This document shows, in pieces, positions 10,011-19,523 of a DNA stretch of 64,000 nt (position 1 is the stretch's first letter; each line of letters starts with the position of its first letter). The stretch lies in NCBI RefSeq assembly GCF_006438915.1, contig NZ_RCZE01000006.1, positions 186,001 through 250,000 on the forward strand. Reading direction: 5' to 3'. The notes beneath the pieces were generated by a model that did no database searches, was not told the origin of the DNA, and saw only the letters and a list, made by a program, of their open reading frames with translations. The DNA comes from Pseudomonas arsenicoxydans (lineage in GTDB: Bacteria > Pseudomonadota > Gammaproteobacteria > Pseudomonadales > Pseudomonadaceae). The translations under genes were made by a program, and so were the position numbers.

Positions 10011-11380
10011 GTCAGAAGCTGAACCTGGGCTGGTTGGGCGCGGTGGCGCTGGGTGTATCGCTGTCAGTCGGCGCGCAAGAGCAACCGGCGGATTTCACCA
10101 CTCAAGTGCCGTTGTCCGTGAGCGGCGAAGGCCCGTGGTATCGCCTCGAATTGCCGTTGAGCGTGCAGTTGAATGCGCGGCAAACCGACCTGAGCGATGT
10201 GCGCGTATTTAACGCCGCCGGCGAGGCCCAGGCCTACGCCTTGGCTCGTGAAATAGCGTCAACCCACGAGAGCCGCGCACTGACCGACGTAAAATGGTTC
10301 CCGCTGTACAACACGGCGGACGCCACGGAGCGCGCGCCGGGCATTCGCGTGCAATCGAACGCGAACGGCACACTGGTCGAAGTGCGGCCCTCCAGTGAGC
10401 TGGAGGCGGGCGAGGAAGTGCTGCGTGGCTGGTTGTTAGACGCCAGCGGCATCAAGGCGCCGTTGCAGCGGTTGGTCCTTGACTGGACCAGCGAGCGCAA
10501 TGGCTTCCAGCGTTTCAGCATCGAGGCCAGCGACGACTTGCAGCACTGGCAGTCGTGGGGCGAAGGGCAAGTGGCGCGGCTGACGTTTGCCGACGAGCGG
10601 GTCGAGCAACATGATGTGGGCCTTCCGGGGCAATCGGCGCGGTATCTGCGCTTGCTGTGGAATTCATCGCAATCGGCGCCGACGCTGACGTCGGCACAAC
10701 TGGAAAGCGCTAGCACCCGCAGCCTGCCGTTGCCGTTGGTCTGGTCGCAATCGTTGGCCGGCAGCAGCGTGAAGGCCGGTGAATACACTTGGCAATTGCC
10801 GATGGGGCTCAATGTCGAGCGCGTGCAGGTCGAATTGAGTCAGCCCAACAGCCTGGCGCCAGTGACGTTGTCCGGCCGGCGCGAGAGCAGCCTGCCGTGG
10901 CAGCCACTGAGCAAAGGGTTACTCTATCGCCTGACCCAGAATGGCCAGGACGTGGTGCAGAACGAATTGCAGCTGTCGGGGCAAACCGTGCAGCAACTGA
11001 AGCTGGTCGTGGACGACCGCGGCGGTGGCTTTGGTGCACAAGCGCCGACGTTGAAGTTTGCCGTACGCTCGACGCAGGTGGTGTTCCTGGCCCGTGGCGC
11101 CGGGCCTTACACGCTGGCGCTGGGCAACTCGACGGTGAAGGCCGCGAACCTGCCATTGTCAACGCTGGTTCCCGATTACAGCGCCGCGAACTTTGCCACG
11201 TTGGGCAAGGCTTCGGTCGAAGGTGCGGCAGTAGTGAGCAACACATCCACGGGGACAGCGGCCGCGACGACTGACACCAACTGGAAGAAATTCGGGTTGT
11301 GGGCGGTGTTGTTGTTGAGCGTTTCGTTCCTGGCGGCGATGGCGTTCAGCTTGCTGCGCAAGCCCCCGGCCTCACCCTGA
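10007..11380 (+). CDS. DUF3999 membrane-anchored periplasmic protein
   Basis: A 457-residue protein with a TTG start that overlaps the DUF2339 stop (TTGA), preceded by AAGGAG 7 bases upstream. An N-terminal signal segment (to about residue 24, ending GAQEQP) is followed by a large extracytoplasmic part and one C-terminal transmembrane helix (about residues 425-448) with a short basic tail. The stretch with FSIEASDDLQHW and YLRLLW resembles a discoidin-like beta-sandwich; that is inference from pattern only. The family is DUF3999, function unknown. Tight coupling to DUF2339 suggests that the two work as one envelope complex. Confidence 0.82.
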   Translation: MSQKLNLGWLGAVALGVSLSVGAQEQPADFTTQVPLSVSGEGPWYRLELPLSVQLNARQTDLSDVRVFNAAGEAQAYALAREIASTHESRALTDVKWFPLYNTADATERAPGIRVQSNANGTLVEVRPSSELEAGEEVLRGWLLDASGIKAPLQRLVLDWTSERNGFQRFSIEASDDLQHWQSWGEGQVARLTFADERVEQHDVGLPGQSARYLRLLWNSSQSAPTLTSAQLESASTRSLPLPLVWSQSLAGSSVKAGEYTWQLPMGLNVERVQVELSQPNSLAPVTLSGRRESSLPWQPLSKGLLYRLTQNGQDVVQNELQLSGQTVQQLKLVVDDRGGGFGAQAPTLKFAVRSTQVVFLARGAGPYTLALGNSTVKAANLPLSTLVPDYSAANFATLGKASVEGAAVVSNTSTGTAAATTDTNWKKFGLWAVLLLSVSFLAAMAFSLLRKPPASP

Positions 11381-11401
11381 GAATGGCTGGCGCTGCGCGC
11401 C

Positions 11402-11486
11402 ATTCGCGAGCAAGCCCGCTCCCACATTCGACCGAGTCAGTGGCTTAGCATACGGTCTAATGTGGGAGCGGGCTTGCTCGCGAATA
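11402..11486. repeat. REPIN, family A (TTCGCG ends outward)
   Basis: Arms ATTCGCGAGCAAGCCCG and CGGGCTTGCTCGCGAAT are inverted, with inner ends CCCACATT/AATGTGGG and an inner GACCG..CGGTC match. It lies 21 bases after the DUF3999 stop. Confidence 0.9.
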
Positions 11487-11673
11487 CGGTCTGCCAGACA
11501 CTAAAATTATCGAAACCTGCCACCTATCCGAAACCCACATCCGCCCCGTTTCGAACTACGCTCATCCCGGTGCATGAACTCTCTTGGGCGTATCACGTCT
11601 GATAGGAGGAAATACGCCTCGACTCGCGTTAAACTGCGCGGGTTTTTAGCCCCCCATTCCACCGGAGCCTTCC

Positions 11674-12684
11674 ATGTCCCGCGTTACCTTGAGTCGCTAT
11701 TTGATTGAGCAGACCCGTAGCAACAACACCCCTGCCGATCTGCGTTTCCTGATCGAAGTGGTGGCGCGTGCTTGCAAAGAGATCAACCACGCCGTGTCCA
11801 AAGGCGCCCTGGGTGGTGTTTTGGGCAGCATGGGCACTGAAAACGTTCAAGGTGAAGTGCAGAAGAAACTCGACGTGATCTCCAACGAGATCCTGCTCGA
11901 AGCCAACGAATGGGGCGGTCACCTGGCCGGCATGGCGTCCGAAGAAATGGACAATGCCTACCAGATCCCGGGCAAATACCCGAAAGGCGCGTACCTGCTG
12001 GTATTCGACCCGCTGGACGGTTCGTCGAACATCGACATCAACGCGCCGGTCGGTACGATCTTCTCGGTGCTGCGTTGCCCGAACGAATACCTGAGCCAGA
12101 ACGAGCCTTTGAACGAAAAGGCTTTCCTGCAGCCAGGCACCGAACAAGTGGCTGCCGGTTACGCAATCTACGGCCCCCAGACCATGTTGATCCTGACCCT
12201 GGGTGATGGCGTCAAAGGCTTCACCCTGGACCGTGAAATGGGCAGCTTCGTGCTGACCCATGAAGACATCAAGATCCCGACCTCCACTCAGGAATTCGCG
12301 ATCAACGCCTCCAACCAGCGTCACTGGGAAGCGCCGGTACAACGCTACGTTGGCGAATTGCTGGCTGGCGAAGAAGGCCCGCTGAAAAAGAACTACAACA
12401 TGCGTTGGGTCGCCGCGATGGTCGCGGACGTGCACCGCATCCTGACCCGTGGTGGCTTGTTCATGTACCCGCGCGACAGCCGCGAGCCGTCGAAGCCGGG
12501 CAAGCTGCGTCTGATGTACGAAGCCAACCCGATGTCGTTCCTCGTTGAACAGGCTGGCGGCGCTTCCACCGATGGCCATCAGCGCATCCTAGACATCAAG
12601 CCGGACGGCTTGCACCAGCGTGTCGCGGTGTTCCTCGGTTCGAAAGAAGAAGTCGAACGCGTCACGGCTTACCACAAGGCCTAA
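11674..12684 (+). CDS. fbp: Fructose-1,6-bisphosphatase class 1
   Basis: A 336-residue gluconeogenic phosphatase converting fructose 1,6-bisphosphate to fructose 6-phosphate. The metal-binding signature [12 protein letters not shown] is near residues 111-122, and the C-terminal substrate segment [20 protein letters not shown] is intact. ATG at 11674 follows GGAG at usual spacing. Pseudomonas lacks a normal phosphofructokinase, so this enzyme feeds the Entner-Doudoroff cycle and gluconeogenesis. Only 3 bases separate it from the DUF924 gene, so they are likely cotranscribed. Confidence 0.97.
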   Translation: MSRVTLSRYLIEQTRSNNTPADLRFLIEVVARACKEINHAVSKGALGGVLGSMGTENVQGEVQKKLDVISNEILLEANEWGGHLAGMASEEMDNAYQIPGKYPKGAYLLVFDPLDGSSNIDINAPVGTIFSVLRCPNEYLSQNEPLNEKAFLQPGTEQVAAGYAIYGPQTMLILTLGDGVKGFTLDREMGSFVLTHEDIKIPTSTQEFAINASNQRHWEAPVQRYVGELLAGEEGPLKKNYNMRWVAAMVADVHRILTRGGLFMYPRDSREPSKPGKLRLMYEANPMSFLVEQAGGASTDGHQRILDIKPDGLHQRVAVFLGSKEEVERVTAYHKA

Positions 12685-12687
12685 ACC

Positions 12688-13290
12688 ATGACCGCGCCCT
12701 GGCAGCCGTTGCTCGATTGGTGGTTCGGATCTTCCGGATCAGCGAACGAAACAGCGGCCGCCAAGGGCAAGTTATGGTTCGGCAAGCGCAACAGCCAGGA
12801 CCTTGAGGCGCAAACGCGTTTCGGGGACTGGGTCGAGCAGGCACTGGCCGGCGGATTGACTGACTGGGCGCAACGCCCTGAAGGTTGGCTGGCTCTGGTG
12901 CTGCTGCTCGATCAACTCCCGCGAATGATCTATCGCGACACCCCCCAATCATTTTCCGGCGATCTCCGGGCTCAGGCACTGGTGGCGCTAGGCATTGCTG
13001 CGGATTTTGATCGGCAGTTGCAGCCGATTCAGCGCGTGTTTATCTATTTGGTGTTCGAGCACAGCGAAAACCTCGCGGTGCAGAATGAAGGCGTCTCGCG
13101 CTACATCGAATTGGTGGCGCAACAACCAGAGAACGATCGGGCGCTGTTTGGCGATTACCTGGACTATTCCGAGCGGCATCGGGACGTGATTGCGCGGTTT
13201 GGACGGTTTCCGCATCGCAATGCGGTGTTGGGAAGGGAGTCGACGGCTGAGGAGCTGACGTTTCTTTCCGTGCCTGGGTCCAGGTTCTGA
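12688..13290 (+). CDS. DUF924 family protein
   Basis: A 200-residue soluble protein of the DUF924 family (TPR-like helical fold). Family-typical segments are WFG near the N-terminus, the helix GWLALVLLLDQLPRMIYRDTPQ near residues 70-92 and a C-terminal GRFPHRNAVLGRESTAEE near residue 170. There is no signal peptide or enzyme motif. Placement directly after fbp is the only functional clue. The role is unknown. Confidence 0.85.
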   Translation: MTAPWQPLLDWWFGSSGSANETAAAKGKLWFGKRNSQDLEAQTRFGDWVEQALAGGLTDWAQRPEGWLALVLLLDQLPRMIYRDTPQSFSGDLRAQALVALGIAADFDRQLQPIQRVFIYLVFEHSENLAVQNEGVSRYIELVAQQPENDRALFGDYLDYSERHRDVIARFGRFPHRNAVLGRESTAEELTFLSVPGSRF

Positions 13291-13309
13291 TTTTTTGTTG
13301 TTGCTGATG

Positions 13310-13376
13310 CCGCCATCGCGAGCAGGCTCACTCCTACAGTAGATCTCCTAGGAGTGAGCCTGCTCGCGATGAGGCC
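13310..13376. repeat. REP-type inverted pair, GAGTGAGCC variant
   Basis: Arms at 13313-13336 and 13349-13371 pair almost perfectly (CATCGCGAGCAGGCTCACTC with its complement) around a 12-base loop. The core differs from family A. It lies between the convergent ends of the DUF924 gene and the chemoreceptor gene. Confidence 0.85.
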
Positions 13377-13387
13377 TTAAAAGCGCC

Positions 13388-15280
13388 TTAGATCCGGAAG
13401 CTACCCACCAACTGCTTCAACCGCGCCGCCTGCTGCTCAAGATCCGCACACGCACGCAAGGTCGACTGCAAGTTCTCCACGCCTTCCTGGTTCAAGGTGT
13501 TGATCTCGGTAATGTCGACGTTGATCGACTCCACCACAGCCGTCTGCTCTTCTGTCGCCGTCGCCACCGACTGGTTCATCCCGTCGATTTCACCGATGCG
13601 CTGGGTCACGCTGCCCAGTCGCTCACCGGCCTGGTTGGCGATGCCGACGCTGCTTTCGCTCTGGCGTTGGCTGTCGGTCATGGTGCTCACTGCTTCACGG
13701 GCGCCGACTTGCAGTTCCTCGATCATCTTTTGCACTTGCTGCGCCGAATCCTGAGTGCGGTGGGCGAGGTTGCGCACCTCGTCCGCCACCACGGCAAAAC
13801 CACGACCGGCTTCACCGGCGCGGGCCGCTTCGATGGCCGCGTTGAGGGCCAGCAAGTTGGTCTGCTGGGAGATGCTGGTGATCACTTCCAGAATCTGCCC
13901 GATGTTCACCGTGTTGCTGTTGAGTGTTTCGATGTTGCCGCACGAATCGCTGATTTTCGCTGACAGCTGCTGCATCGCCTCGATGGTTTTATCCACCACT
14001 TGCTGACCGTCTTCAGCCAGGGCGCGGGCATCGCTGGAGTGTTGCGAGGCGAGGGCGGCGTTCTGGGCGATTTCTTGGGCGGCGGCACCCAGTTGGTTGA
14101 TCGCCGCGGCCACGCTGCTGGTGCGCGAGGCTTGCTGGTCGGAGTTGAACATCGACGAGTTGGAAGCCGCCACCACCCGCAGGGCGACTTCGTTGACCTG
14201 GCCGGTGGCCGAGGACACTTCACGAATCGAGGTGTGAATGCGCTCTACAAAACGGTTGAACGAGGTGCCCAGTGCGCCGAATTCGTCCTGGCCGTGGATG
14301 GTCAGGCGTTTGGTCAGGTCACCTTCACCTTCGGCGATGTCATGCATCGCGCGGCCCATGGTCAGCAACGGCTGCATCAGGAAGCTGATCAACATGCCCA
14401 GCAACGCGATGATGATCACCACGGCAATGACCATGGCGATGATCGCCGAGGTGCGGAATTCGCTGAGCATCGAGAACGCGGTGTCCTGATCCAGCACCAG
14501 TGCCACGTACCAGTCCGCCGACGGCACGCCGTTGACGTGGGTGAAGGAGATGAACTGGGTCTTGCCGTCGAGCTCGACTTCTTTCATGCCCGGGCTGACT
14601 TTCGGCGCGCCGTTCGGGTAGGCATCGGCCAGTCCTTTGAGCACCAGTTTGCTGTCCGGGTGGATCAGGATCTTACCGTCTGCGCTGACGATAAACGCAT
14701 GGCCGTGGCCGCCGAAGTTCAGCGAGTTGATGATCGCGCTGACGCTGGACAAGTCGATGTCCGCACCGGCGACACCGATCATCTGGCCCTGATTCTTCAC
14801 GGGCGTGGCGACGGTGATCACCAGTTTGCCGGAAGACGCGGCGATGTACGGTTCGGTGACGATGGTCTGTTGCGCGCTGTTGGCCGCCTTGTACCAGCCA
14901 CGGGCGCGAGGGTCGTAGTCGGCGGCGCGATTGCCGGCAGGGACCGAGAACATCACACCGTCAGTGCCGCCGAAATAGCTCAGCTGGAAGTTGCTGGTGT
15001 AGGCCGGCAGGTCGATGGCGCGTTTCAGGCTGGCTTGCGCGCTGCCATCCACGGCGATCTGCTGGGACAACGATTGCAGCAGCTGGATGCGGCTTTCCAG
15101 CCAGGTCTGGATGTTGCTGGTGGTCAGGCTGCCGAGTTCCTGCATCGAGGACTCGGTACTGCTGCGCAGGGTCTGGCGCTGGCGGTAGTCGTTGAACAGG
15201 ATAAAGCAGGCGAACGCAACGGCAACCACGAGGGCGGCGGCCACCAGGATCTTGTGGCTGAATTTCATGTTTCTGGTCAT
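13388..15280 (-). CDS. Methyl-accepting chemotaxis protein with dCache sensor (amino-acid type)
   Basis: A 630-residue chemoreceptor if started at the MTRN methionine (15280); MKFS four codons later is equally possible, and no clear ribosome site decides. TM1 is about residues 10-30. A periplasmic double Cache domain runs to about 283, followed by TM2 (about 286-312), HAMP and the signalling domain with the hairpin tip [19 protein letters not shown]. The ligand pocket carries Tyr122, Arg127, Trp129, Tyr130 and Asp174, with the spacing of the amino-acid-binding motif known from PctA (Y121, R126, W128, Y129, D173). This predicts an amino acid receptor. There is no C-terminal CheR-docking pentapeptide. 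Confidence 0.93.
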   Translation of the reverse strand: MTRNMKFSHKILVAAALVVAVAFACFILFNDYRQRQTLRSSTESSMQELGSLTTSNIQTWLESRIQLLQSLSQQIAVDGSAQASLKRAIDLPAYTSNFQLSYFGGTDGVMFSVPAGNRAADYDPRARGWYKAANSAQQTIVTEPYIAASSGKLVITVATPVKNQGQMIGVAGADIDLSSVSAIINSLNFGGHGHAFIVSADGKILIHPDSKLVLKGLADAYPNGAPKVSPGMKEVELDGKTQFISFTHVNGVPSADWYVALVLDQDTAFSMLSEFRTSAIIAMVIAVVIIIALLGMLISFLMQPLLTMGRAMHDIAEGEGDLTKRLTIHGQDEFGALGTSFNRFVERIHTSIREVSSATGQVNEVALRVVAASNSSMFNSDQQASRTSSVAAAINQLGAAAQEIAQNAALASQHSSDARALAEDGQQVVDKTIEAMQQLSAKISDSCGNIETLNSNTVNIGQILEVITSISQQTNLLALNAAIEAARAGEAGRGFAVVADEVRNLAHRTQDSAQQVQKMIEELQVGAREAVSTMTDSQRQSESSVGIANQAGERLGSVTQRIGEIDGMNQSVATATEEQTAVVESINVDITEINTLNQEGVENLQSTLRACADLEQQAARLKQLVGSFRI

Positions 15281-15377
15281 TAAATAAACTACCGCGGAGG
15301 GACTGATCAGCGAGGGGGCGTCAATTTGCCACAGTGGAGGCTTTGCGCTGCTTCTATGTCGACTGCCCGGCGCCAAA

Positions 15378-15404
15378 GATTAGGCGTCTTTTGCAAAAAC
15401 TGAC
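15378..15404 (-). promoter_or_regulatory. Possible FliA (sigma-28) promoter of the dCache chemoreceptor gene
   Basis: On the minus strand GTCAGTTT is followed after 11 bases by GCCTAATC. The consensus is TAAAGTTT-N11-GCCGATAA, so half of the positions match. It would give a leader of about 90 bases. This is a weak call. Confidence 0.3.
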
Positions 15405-15562
15405 GAAATACTCAACGGCGCGAGAAAGTGGCTGATTTTACGAAAAAAGGCAGACGAGTGGCCTGATAAATAGCGTGGCGGTCGGGGAACCAGATGGGGG
15501 TTTTCTCTTCTAAGCTTCAGCTTGGCAGCCATGCCATTCCCTTTCGTTCCAGGAGTTTCATC

Positions 15563-15817
15563 ATGTCGCTGCGTTCAATCGCCTTGCTCTCGTTCTGCGT
15601 GTTGTTGGCCGCATGCAGCAAGGTCAATCAGGAAAATTACTCGAAACTGTCGACCGGCATGCCTAAGGCCGAGGTCGAAACGTTGTTGGGTAAACCTGCT
15701 GATTGCTCGGGCGCGCTCGGCATGTCCAGTTGCACCTGGGGCGACAAAAACAGCTTTATCAGCGTGCAGTACGCCGGTGACAAAGTATTGATGTTTTCCG
15801 GCCAAGGCCTGAAGTAA
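15563..15817 (+). CDS. Small outer-membrane-type lipoprotein (DUF3862/SmpA-like)
   Basis: An 84-residue protein started at ATG 15563, which follows AGGAG; an upstream in-frame ATG (15494) would destroy the signal peptide. The signal peptide ends in the lipobox LLAAC, with lipidated Cys at about residue 17. The mature part has the KLSTGMPKAEVETLLGKP pattern of BamE/SmpA-like and DUF3862 proteins. Role unknown. The gene is followed 31 bases later by the lipocalin gene, so they probably form a two-gene lipoprotein operon. Confidence 0.8.
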   Translation: MSLRSIALLSFCVLLAACSKVNQENYSKLSTGMPKAEVETLLGKPADCSGALGMSSCTWGDKNSFISVQYAGDKVLMFSGQGLK

Positions 15818-15848
15818 ACCGGGGCGTTGCGCCCACGGGAGAAAAACA

Positions 15849-16418
15849 ATGAAGCGGTTCTTACTCGTACTTTTTGCCGGCTTGGTATTGGCTGGCTGCG
15901 CCACTTCTGGCCACGATTCGTTGGCGCCAAAAACCGTCAACAGCGTCAACCTCAAGCGCTACCAGGGAACCTGGTTTGAGTTGGCTCGCCTGCCGATGTA
16001 TTTCCAGCGCGACTGCGCTCAGTCCGAAGCCCATTACAGTCTGAAGCCTGACGGCAACATGGCGGTGTTGAACCGCTGCCTGACGCCGCAGTGGCAGTGG
16101 GAAGAGGTTAAGGGCACGGCTTATCCACAGGTGTCGGGTAAATTCGACAAACTGTGGGTCGAGTTCGATACCTGGTTTTCTCGTCTGCTACCCGGAACGG
16201 CGAAGGGCGAATATTGGGTGTTGTACGTCAGTGATGATTACAAGACTGCCATTGTCGGCGACCCGAGTCGCAAGTACTTGTGGCTGCTGTCACGGACCCC
16301 GACGGTCAATGGCGTAGTGCGAGAGGAATTGCTGAGCAAGGCCCGTCAGCAGGGTTACGACACCACGCGGCTGATCTGGCGTGCGACGGATACGCAGATG
16401 GCCAAGACCTCGAACTGA
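15849..16418 (+). CDS. blc: Lipocalin family lipoprotein (Blc-like)
   Basis: A 189-residue bacterial lipocalin. A signal peptide with lipobox LAGC (Cys about residue 17) is followed by the first lipocalin signature GTWFELARLP near residue 38 and the YWVLYVSDDYKTAIVGDPSRKYLWLLSRTP barrel strands in the second half. Blc-type proteins sit on the inner face of the outer membrane and bind lysophospholipids or fatty acids. The start ATG has GGGAG upstream. Confidence 0.9.
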   Translation: MKRFLLVLFAGLVLAGCATSGHDSLAPKTVNSVNLKRYQGTWFELARLPMYFQRDCAQSEAHYSLKPDGNMAVLNRCLTPQWQWEEVKGTAYPQVSGKFDKLWVEFDTWFSRLLPGTAKGEYWVLYVSDDYKTAIVGDPSRKYLWLLSRTPTVNGVVREELLSKARQQGYDTTRLIWRATDTQMAKTSN

Positions 16419-16432
16419 CTGTTTGCACAAAA

Positions 16433-16528
16433 CCAATGTGGGAGCGGGCTTGCTCGCGAAGAGGCCGTCACATTCAACAGAGATGTTGACTGACTGTCCG
16501 CCTTCGCGAGCAAGCCCGCTCCCACATT
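16433..16528. repeat. REPIN, family A (GTGGGAGC ends outward)
   Basis: The left arm AATGTGGGAGCGGGC..CGCGAAG and right arm CTTCGCGAGC..CCCACATT are inverted. The spacer contains CATTCAACAGAGATGTTGA. Polarity is opposite to the elements at 2971 and 11402. It lies between the convergent lipocalin and hutF genes. Confidence 0.9.
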
Positions 16529-16538
16529 TTGTTTGGGG

Positions 16539-17903
16539 TTAGCCCAGGAGATCGCGCAGGACCTGGGTGAACGCGCGATTGCTTTCTTCTTCCCCGGCAT
16601 GATGCCCGTCACGCACGACCCACTGGCCATTCACCAGCACATCGCGCACCTGACGATCACCACCGGCAAACAACCAACGATTGAGAATCCCGTCGCCACT
16701 GGCCGTCGCCAGGTACGGATCGTTGCCGTCCAGCACCAGCCAATCCGCACGCTTACCGACTTCCAATGCGCCAATCGGCTGACCCAACGCCTGAGCACCG
16801 CCATCCAGTGCTGCGTCGTACAGTGTGCGACCGACCATCGGCTGCTCCGCGCCATACAAACGATTACGCCGCTGATCGCGCAGACGCTGGCCGTATTCCA
16901 GCCAGCGCAATTCTTCCACCACGCTCAACGACACATGGCTGTCGGAGCCGATGCCCATGCGTCCGCCCTGAGCGAGGAAATCCACCGCCGGGAAAATTCC
17001 GTCGCCAAGGTTGGCTTCGGTGGTCAGGCACAAGCCGGCAATGGCGCGACTCTTGGCCATCAGCGTGACTTCTTCCGCGTTGGCGTGAGTGGCGTGAACC
17101 AGACACCATCGCTGATCGACCTCGGTGTTTTCGTACAGCCATTGCAGCGGACGACGACCGCTCCAGGTCAGGCAGTCGTCGACTTCCTTCTGCTGTTCGG
17201 CAATGTGAATGTGCACCGGGCATTGCTTGTCGCTGGCGGCCAGCACTTCGCTGATCTGCTGCGGCGTGACAGCGCGCAACGAGTGGAAGCACAAACCCAG
17301 CGACTGTGCCGGCTGCTGCGCCAGGATCGGCTGCAAGCGCGCCTGAAGTTTCAGGTAGTTTTCGGTGCTGTTGATAAAGCGGCGCTGGCCTTCGTTAGGC
17401 GTCTGGCCACCGAAACCGGAGTGGCTGTAGAGCACCGGCAGCAGGGTCAGGCCGATACCGGCGGAACTCGCCGCCTGGCTGATGCGCAGCGCCAGTTCGG
17501 CCGGGTCTGCATAAGGCTGGCCATTGGTGTCGTGGTGCACGTAATGAAACTCTGCGACCGAGGTGTAACCGGCCTTGAGCATTTCGATGTACAGCTGACG
17601 GGCGATCACGCCGAGTTGATCCGGGCTGATTTTTCCGACGAGGCGATACATCAAATCGCGCCAGGTCCAGAAACTGTCATTCGGATTACCCGCCACTTCC
17701 GCCAGCCCGGCCATGGCTCGCTGGAAGGCGTGGGAGTGTAGATTCGGCATTCCCGGCAGCAGCGGACCGCTTAGCCGTTCGGCGCCATCTGCATTGGAAT
17801 CGGCCTGGAGATGGGTCAAAACGCCCTCGGCGTTGACCTCAAGACGTACATTGTTGGCCCATCCACTAGGCAGCAGCGCGCGTTCGGCAAAGAAGGCGGA
17901 CAT
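16539..17903 (-). CDS. hutF: Formimidoylglutamate deiminase HutF
   Basis: A 454-residue amidohydrolase that converts N-formimino-L-glutamate to N-formyl-L-glutamate and ammonia, the Pseudomonas five-step branch of histidine breakdown. The metal-site motif HSHAF is near residue 56, and the metal Asp lies in GIGSDSHVS near residue 319. Length is normal. It is divergent from hutC, with a HutC-like site 25 bases before its start codon. Its product is used by HutG, encoded at the far end of the locus. Confidence 0.95.
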   Translation of the reverse strand: MSAFFAERALLPSGWANNVRLEVNAEGVLTHLQADSNADGAERLSGPLLPGMPNLHSHAFQRAMAGLAEVAGNPNDSFWTWRDLMYRLVGKISPDQLGVIARQLYIEMLKAGYTSVAEFHYVHHDTNGQPYADPAELALRISQAASSAGIGLTLLPVLYSHSGFGGQTPNEGQRRFINSTENYLKLQARLQPILAQQPAQSLGLCFHSLRAVTPQQISEVLAASDKQCPVHIHIAEQQKEVDDCLTWSGRRPLQWLYENTEVDQRWCLVHATHANAEEVTLMAKSRAIAGLCLTTEANLGDGIFPAVDFLAQGGRMGIGSDSHVSLSVVEELRWLEYGQRLRDQRRNRLYGAEQPMVGRTLYDAALDGGAQALGQPIGALEVGKRADWLVLDGNDPYLATASGDGILNRWLFAGGDRQVRDVLVNGQWVVRDGHHAGEEESNRAFTQVLRDLLG

Positions 17904-17927
17904 GGTTCAGCACCCCATCGTGTGTTA

Positions 17928-17941
17928 TTTGTATATACATA
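17928..17941. promoter_or_regulatory. HutC operator-like site between hutF and hutC
   Basis: TTTGTATATACATA matches 10 of 14 positions of the CTTGTATGTACAAG site found before hutU, and has the 10-bp palindrome TGTATATACA at its centre. It lies in the 107-base gap between divergent hutF and hutC, so HutC could repress both directions here. Confidence 0.65.
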
Positions 17942-18010
17942 TACAGACGTTTGCCTGCTCGGTAAACTCCGGCAAGCTAGCAACCTCTCTTCAACGAACA
18001 AGGATTAACC

Positions 18011-18760
18011 GTGCCGACTCCGCCCCAAGTGTCACCGTTGGCCGCGAACATGGGCGACAGTCCGGCGCCCTTGTACGCCCGCGTCAAACAGATGATTACC
18101 CAGCAAATCGACAGTGGAAACTGGCCGCCGCACTACCGCGTTCCGTCGGAAAGCGAACTGGTCAGCCAACTCGGTTTCAGCCGCATGACCATCAACCGCG
18201 CGTTGCGCGAGATGACCGCTGATGGTCTGTTGGTGCGCATGCAAGGCGTGGGTACGTTCGTCGCCGAGCCGAAAAGCCAGTCCGCACTGTTTGAAGTGCA
18301 CAACATCGCCGACGAGATCGCCTCCCGTGGCCATCGCCATACCTGCAAGGTCATCACCCTCGAAGAAGAGGCTGCCGGTTCCGAGCGTGCCCTTGCACTG
18401 GATATGCGCGAAGGGCAGAAGGTTTTCCATTCGCTGATCGTGCATTTCGAAAACGATATCCCGGTGCAAATCGAAGACCGTTTCGTCAACGCGCTGGTCG
18501 CCCCGGAGTACCTCAAGCAGGATTTCACCCTGCAAACGCCTTACGCGTATCTAAACCAGGTCGCGCCGCTGACCGAAGGCGAGCACGTGGTCGAGGCGAT
18601 TCTGGCCGAGGCGTCCGAGTGCAAATTGCTGCAGATTGAAAAGGGCGAGCCGTGCCTGCTGATTCGTCGCCGCACCTGGTCCGGCCGTCAGCCGGTGACC
18701 GCCGCCCGTTTGATCCACCCCGGTTCCCGTCATCGTCTGGAAGGTCGGTTTCATAAATAG
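18011..18760 (+). CDS. hutC: Histidine utilisation repressor HutC (GntR family)
   Basis: A 249-residue regulator. The N-terminal GntR winged helix-turn-helix (about residues 18-82) includes SRMTINRALREM and GVGTFVAEP, and the UTRA effector domain fills the remainder. HutC represses the hut genes and is released by urocanate. GTG start at 18011 after AGGA. It is cotranscribed with hutD, 10 bases downstream. Operator-like palindromes lie before this gene and before hutU. Confidence 0.95.
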   Translation: MPTPPQVSPLAANMGDSPAPLYARVKQMITQQIDSGNWPPHYRVPSESELVSQLGFSRMTINRALREMTADGLLVRMQGVGTFVAEPKSQSALFEVHNIADEIASRGHRHTCKVITLEEEAAGSERALALDMREGQKVFHSLIVHFENDIPVQIEDRFVNALVAPEYLKQDFTLQTPYAYLNQVAPLTEGEHVVEAILAEASECKLLQIEKGEPCLLIRRRTWSGRQPVTAARLIHPGSRHRLEGRFHK

Positions 18761-18770
18761 AGAGCCATAA

Positions 18771-19340
18771 ATGAAATCCAAGGTTTTACGCGCCAAAGAT
18801 TACCCACGCATGCCATGGAAGAACGGCGGCGGCAGCACTGAAGAAATCACCCGCGATGCCGGCGTTGGCCTTGAGGGTTTCGGCTGGCGCCTGTCGATTG
18901 CCGACATCGGCGAGTCGGGTGGTTTCTCGACGTTCACCGGTTACGAGCGGGTCATCACCGTGCTGCAAGGTGACGGCATGACCTTGCGGGTCGATGGCCT
19001 GGACACGCTTCCACTGTTACCGCTGCGCCCGTTTGCCTTCAGTGGTGAGAGCGAAGTGTCATGCACATTGCTCGGCGGGCCGATCCGTGACTTCAACCTG
19101 ATTTATGCGCCGCAGCGTTACAGCGCGCGGTTGCAGTGGTTGACGGGTGAGCAGCGGTTTTTCAGTTCGGCGGGCACGGTGCTGGTGTTCAGCATCGCCG
19201 ACGCGTTGGAAGTGAATGCCGGTAACAGCGTTTCGCAACTGGGTCGTCATGATTGCCTGCAACTGGACGGTAACACCGGGCTGCTGGAAGTTTCCGTTAA
19301 TGGCCCATGCTGCGTGATTGAACTGACCTCACGCAATTAA
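18771..19340 (+). CDS. hutD: HutD/Ves family protein
   Basis: A 189-residue bicupin of the HutD/Ves family, recognised by the N-terminal MPWKNGGGSTEEI motif. Known HutD proteins occur with hutC. They have been proposed to bind formylglutamate or a related pathway compound and to limit hut expression, but no enzyme activity is established. It follows hutC at 10 bases and is the last gene of hutCD before a repeat element. Confidence 0.92.
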   Translation: MKSKVLRAKDYPRMPWKNGGGSTEEITRDAGVGLEGFGWRLSIADIGESGGFSTFTGYERVITVLQGDGMTLRVDGLDTLPLLPLRPFAFSGESEVSCTLLGGPIRDFNLIYAPQRYSARLQWLTGEQRFFSSAGTVLVFSIADALEVNAGNSVSQLGRHDCLQLDGNTGLLEVSVNGPCCVIELTSRN

Positions 19341-19486
19341 CTGTGGCGAGGGAGCTTGCTCCCGCTCGGCTGCGCAGCAGTCGTCAATCAAGAATCCCTG
19401 ATCCAACTGATACAACTGATACAACGCATGCTCCCGGGTTTTGGGTCTGCTCCGCAGCCCAGCGGGAGCAAGCTCCCTCGCCACAA
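19341..19486. repeat. Family B repeat (GGCGAGGGAGCTTGCTCCCG subtype)
   Basis: CTGTGGCGAGGGAGCTTGC and its complement GCAAGCTCCCTCGCCACA form the outer arms, and GGCTGCGCAGCAG / CTGCTCCGCAGCC form inner arms. It lies directly after hutD and fills the first third of the 509-base gap before hutU. Confidence 0.85.
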
Positions 19487-19523
19487 AATCATTCACACAT
19501 CCTGTTTCCCTCTGCGCACCATC

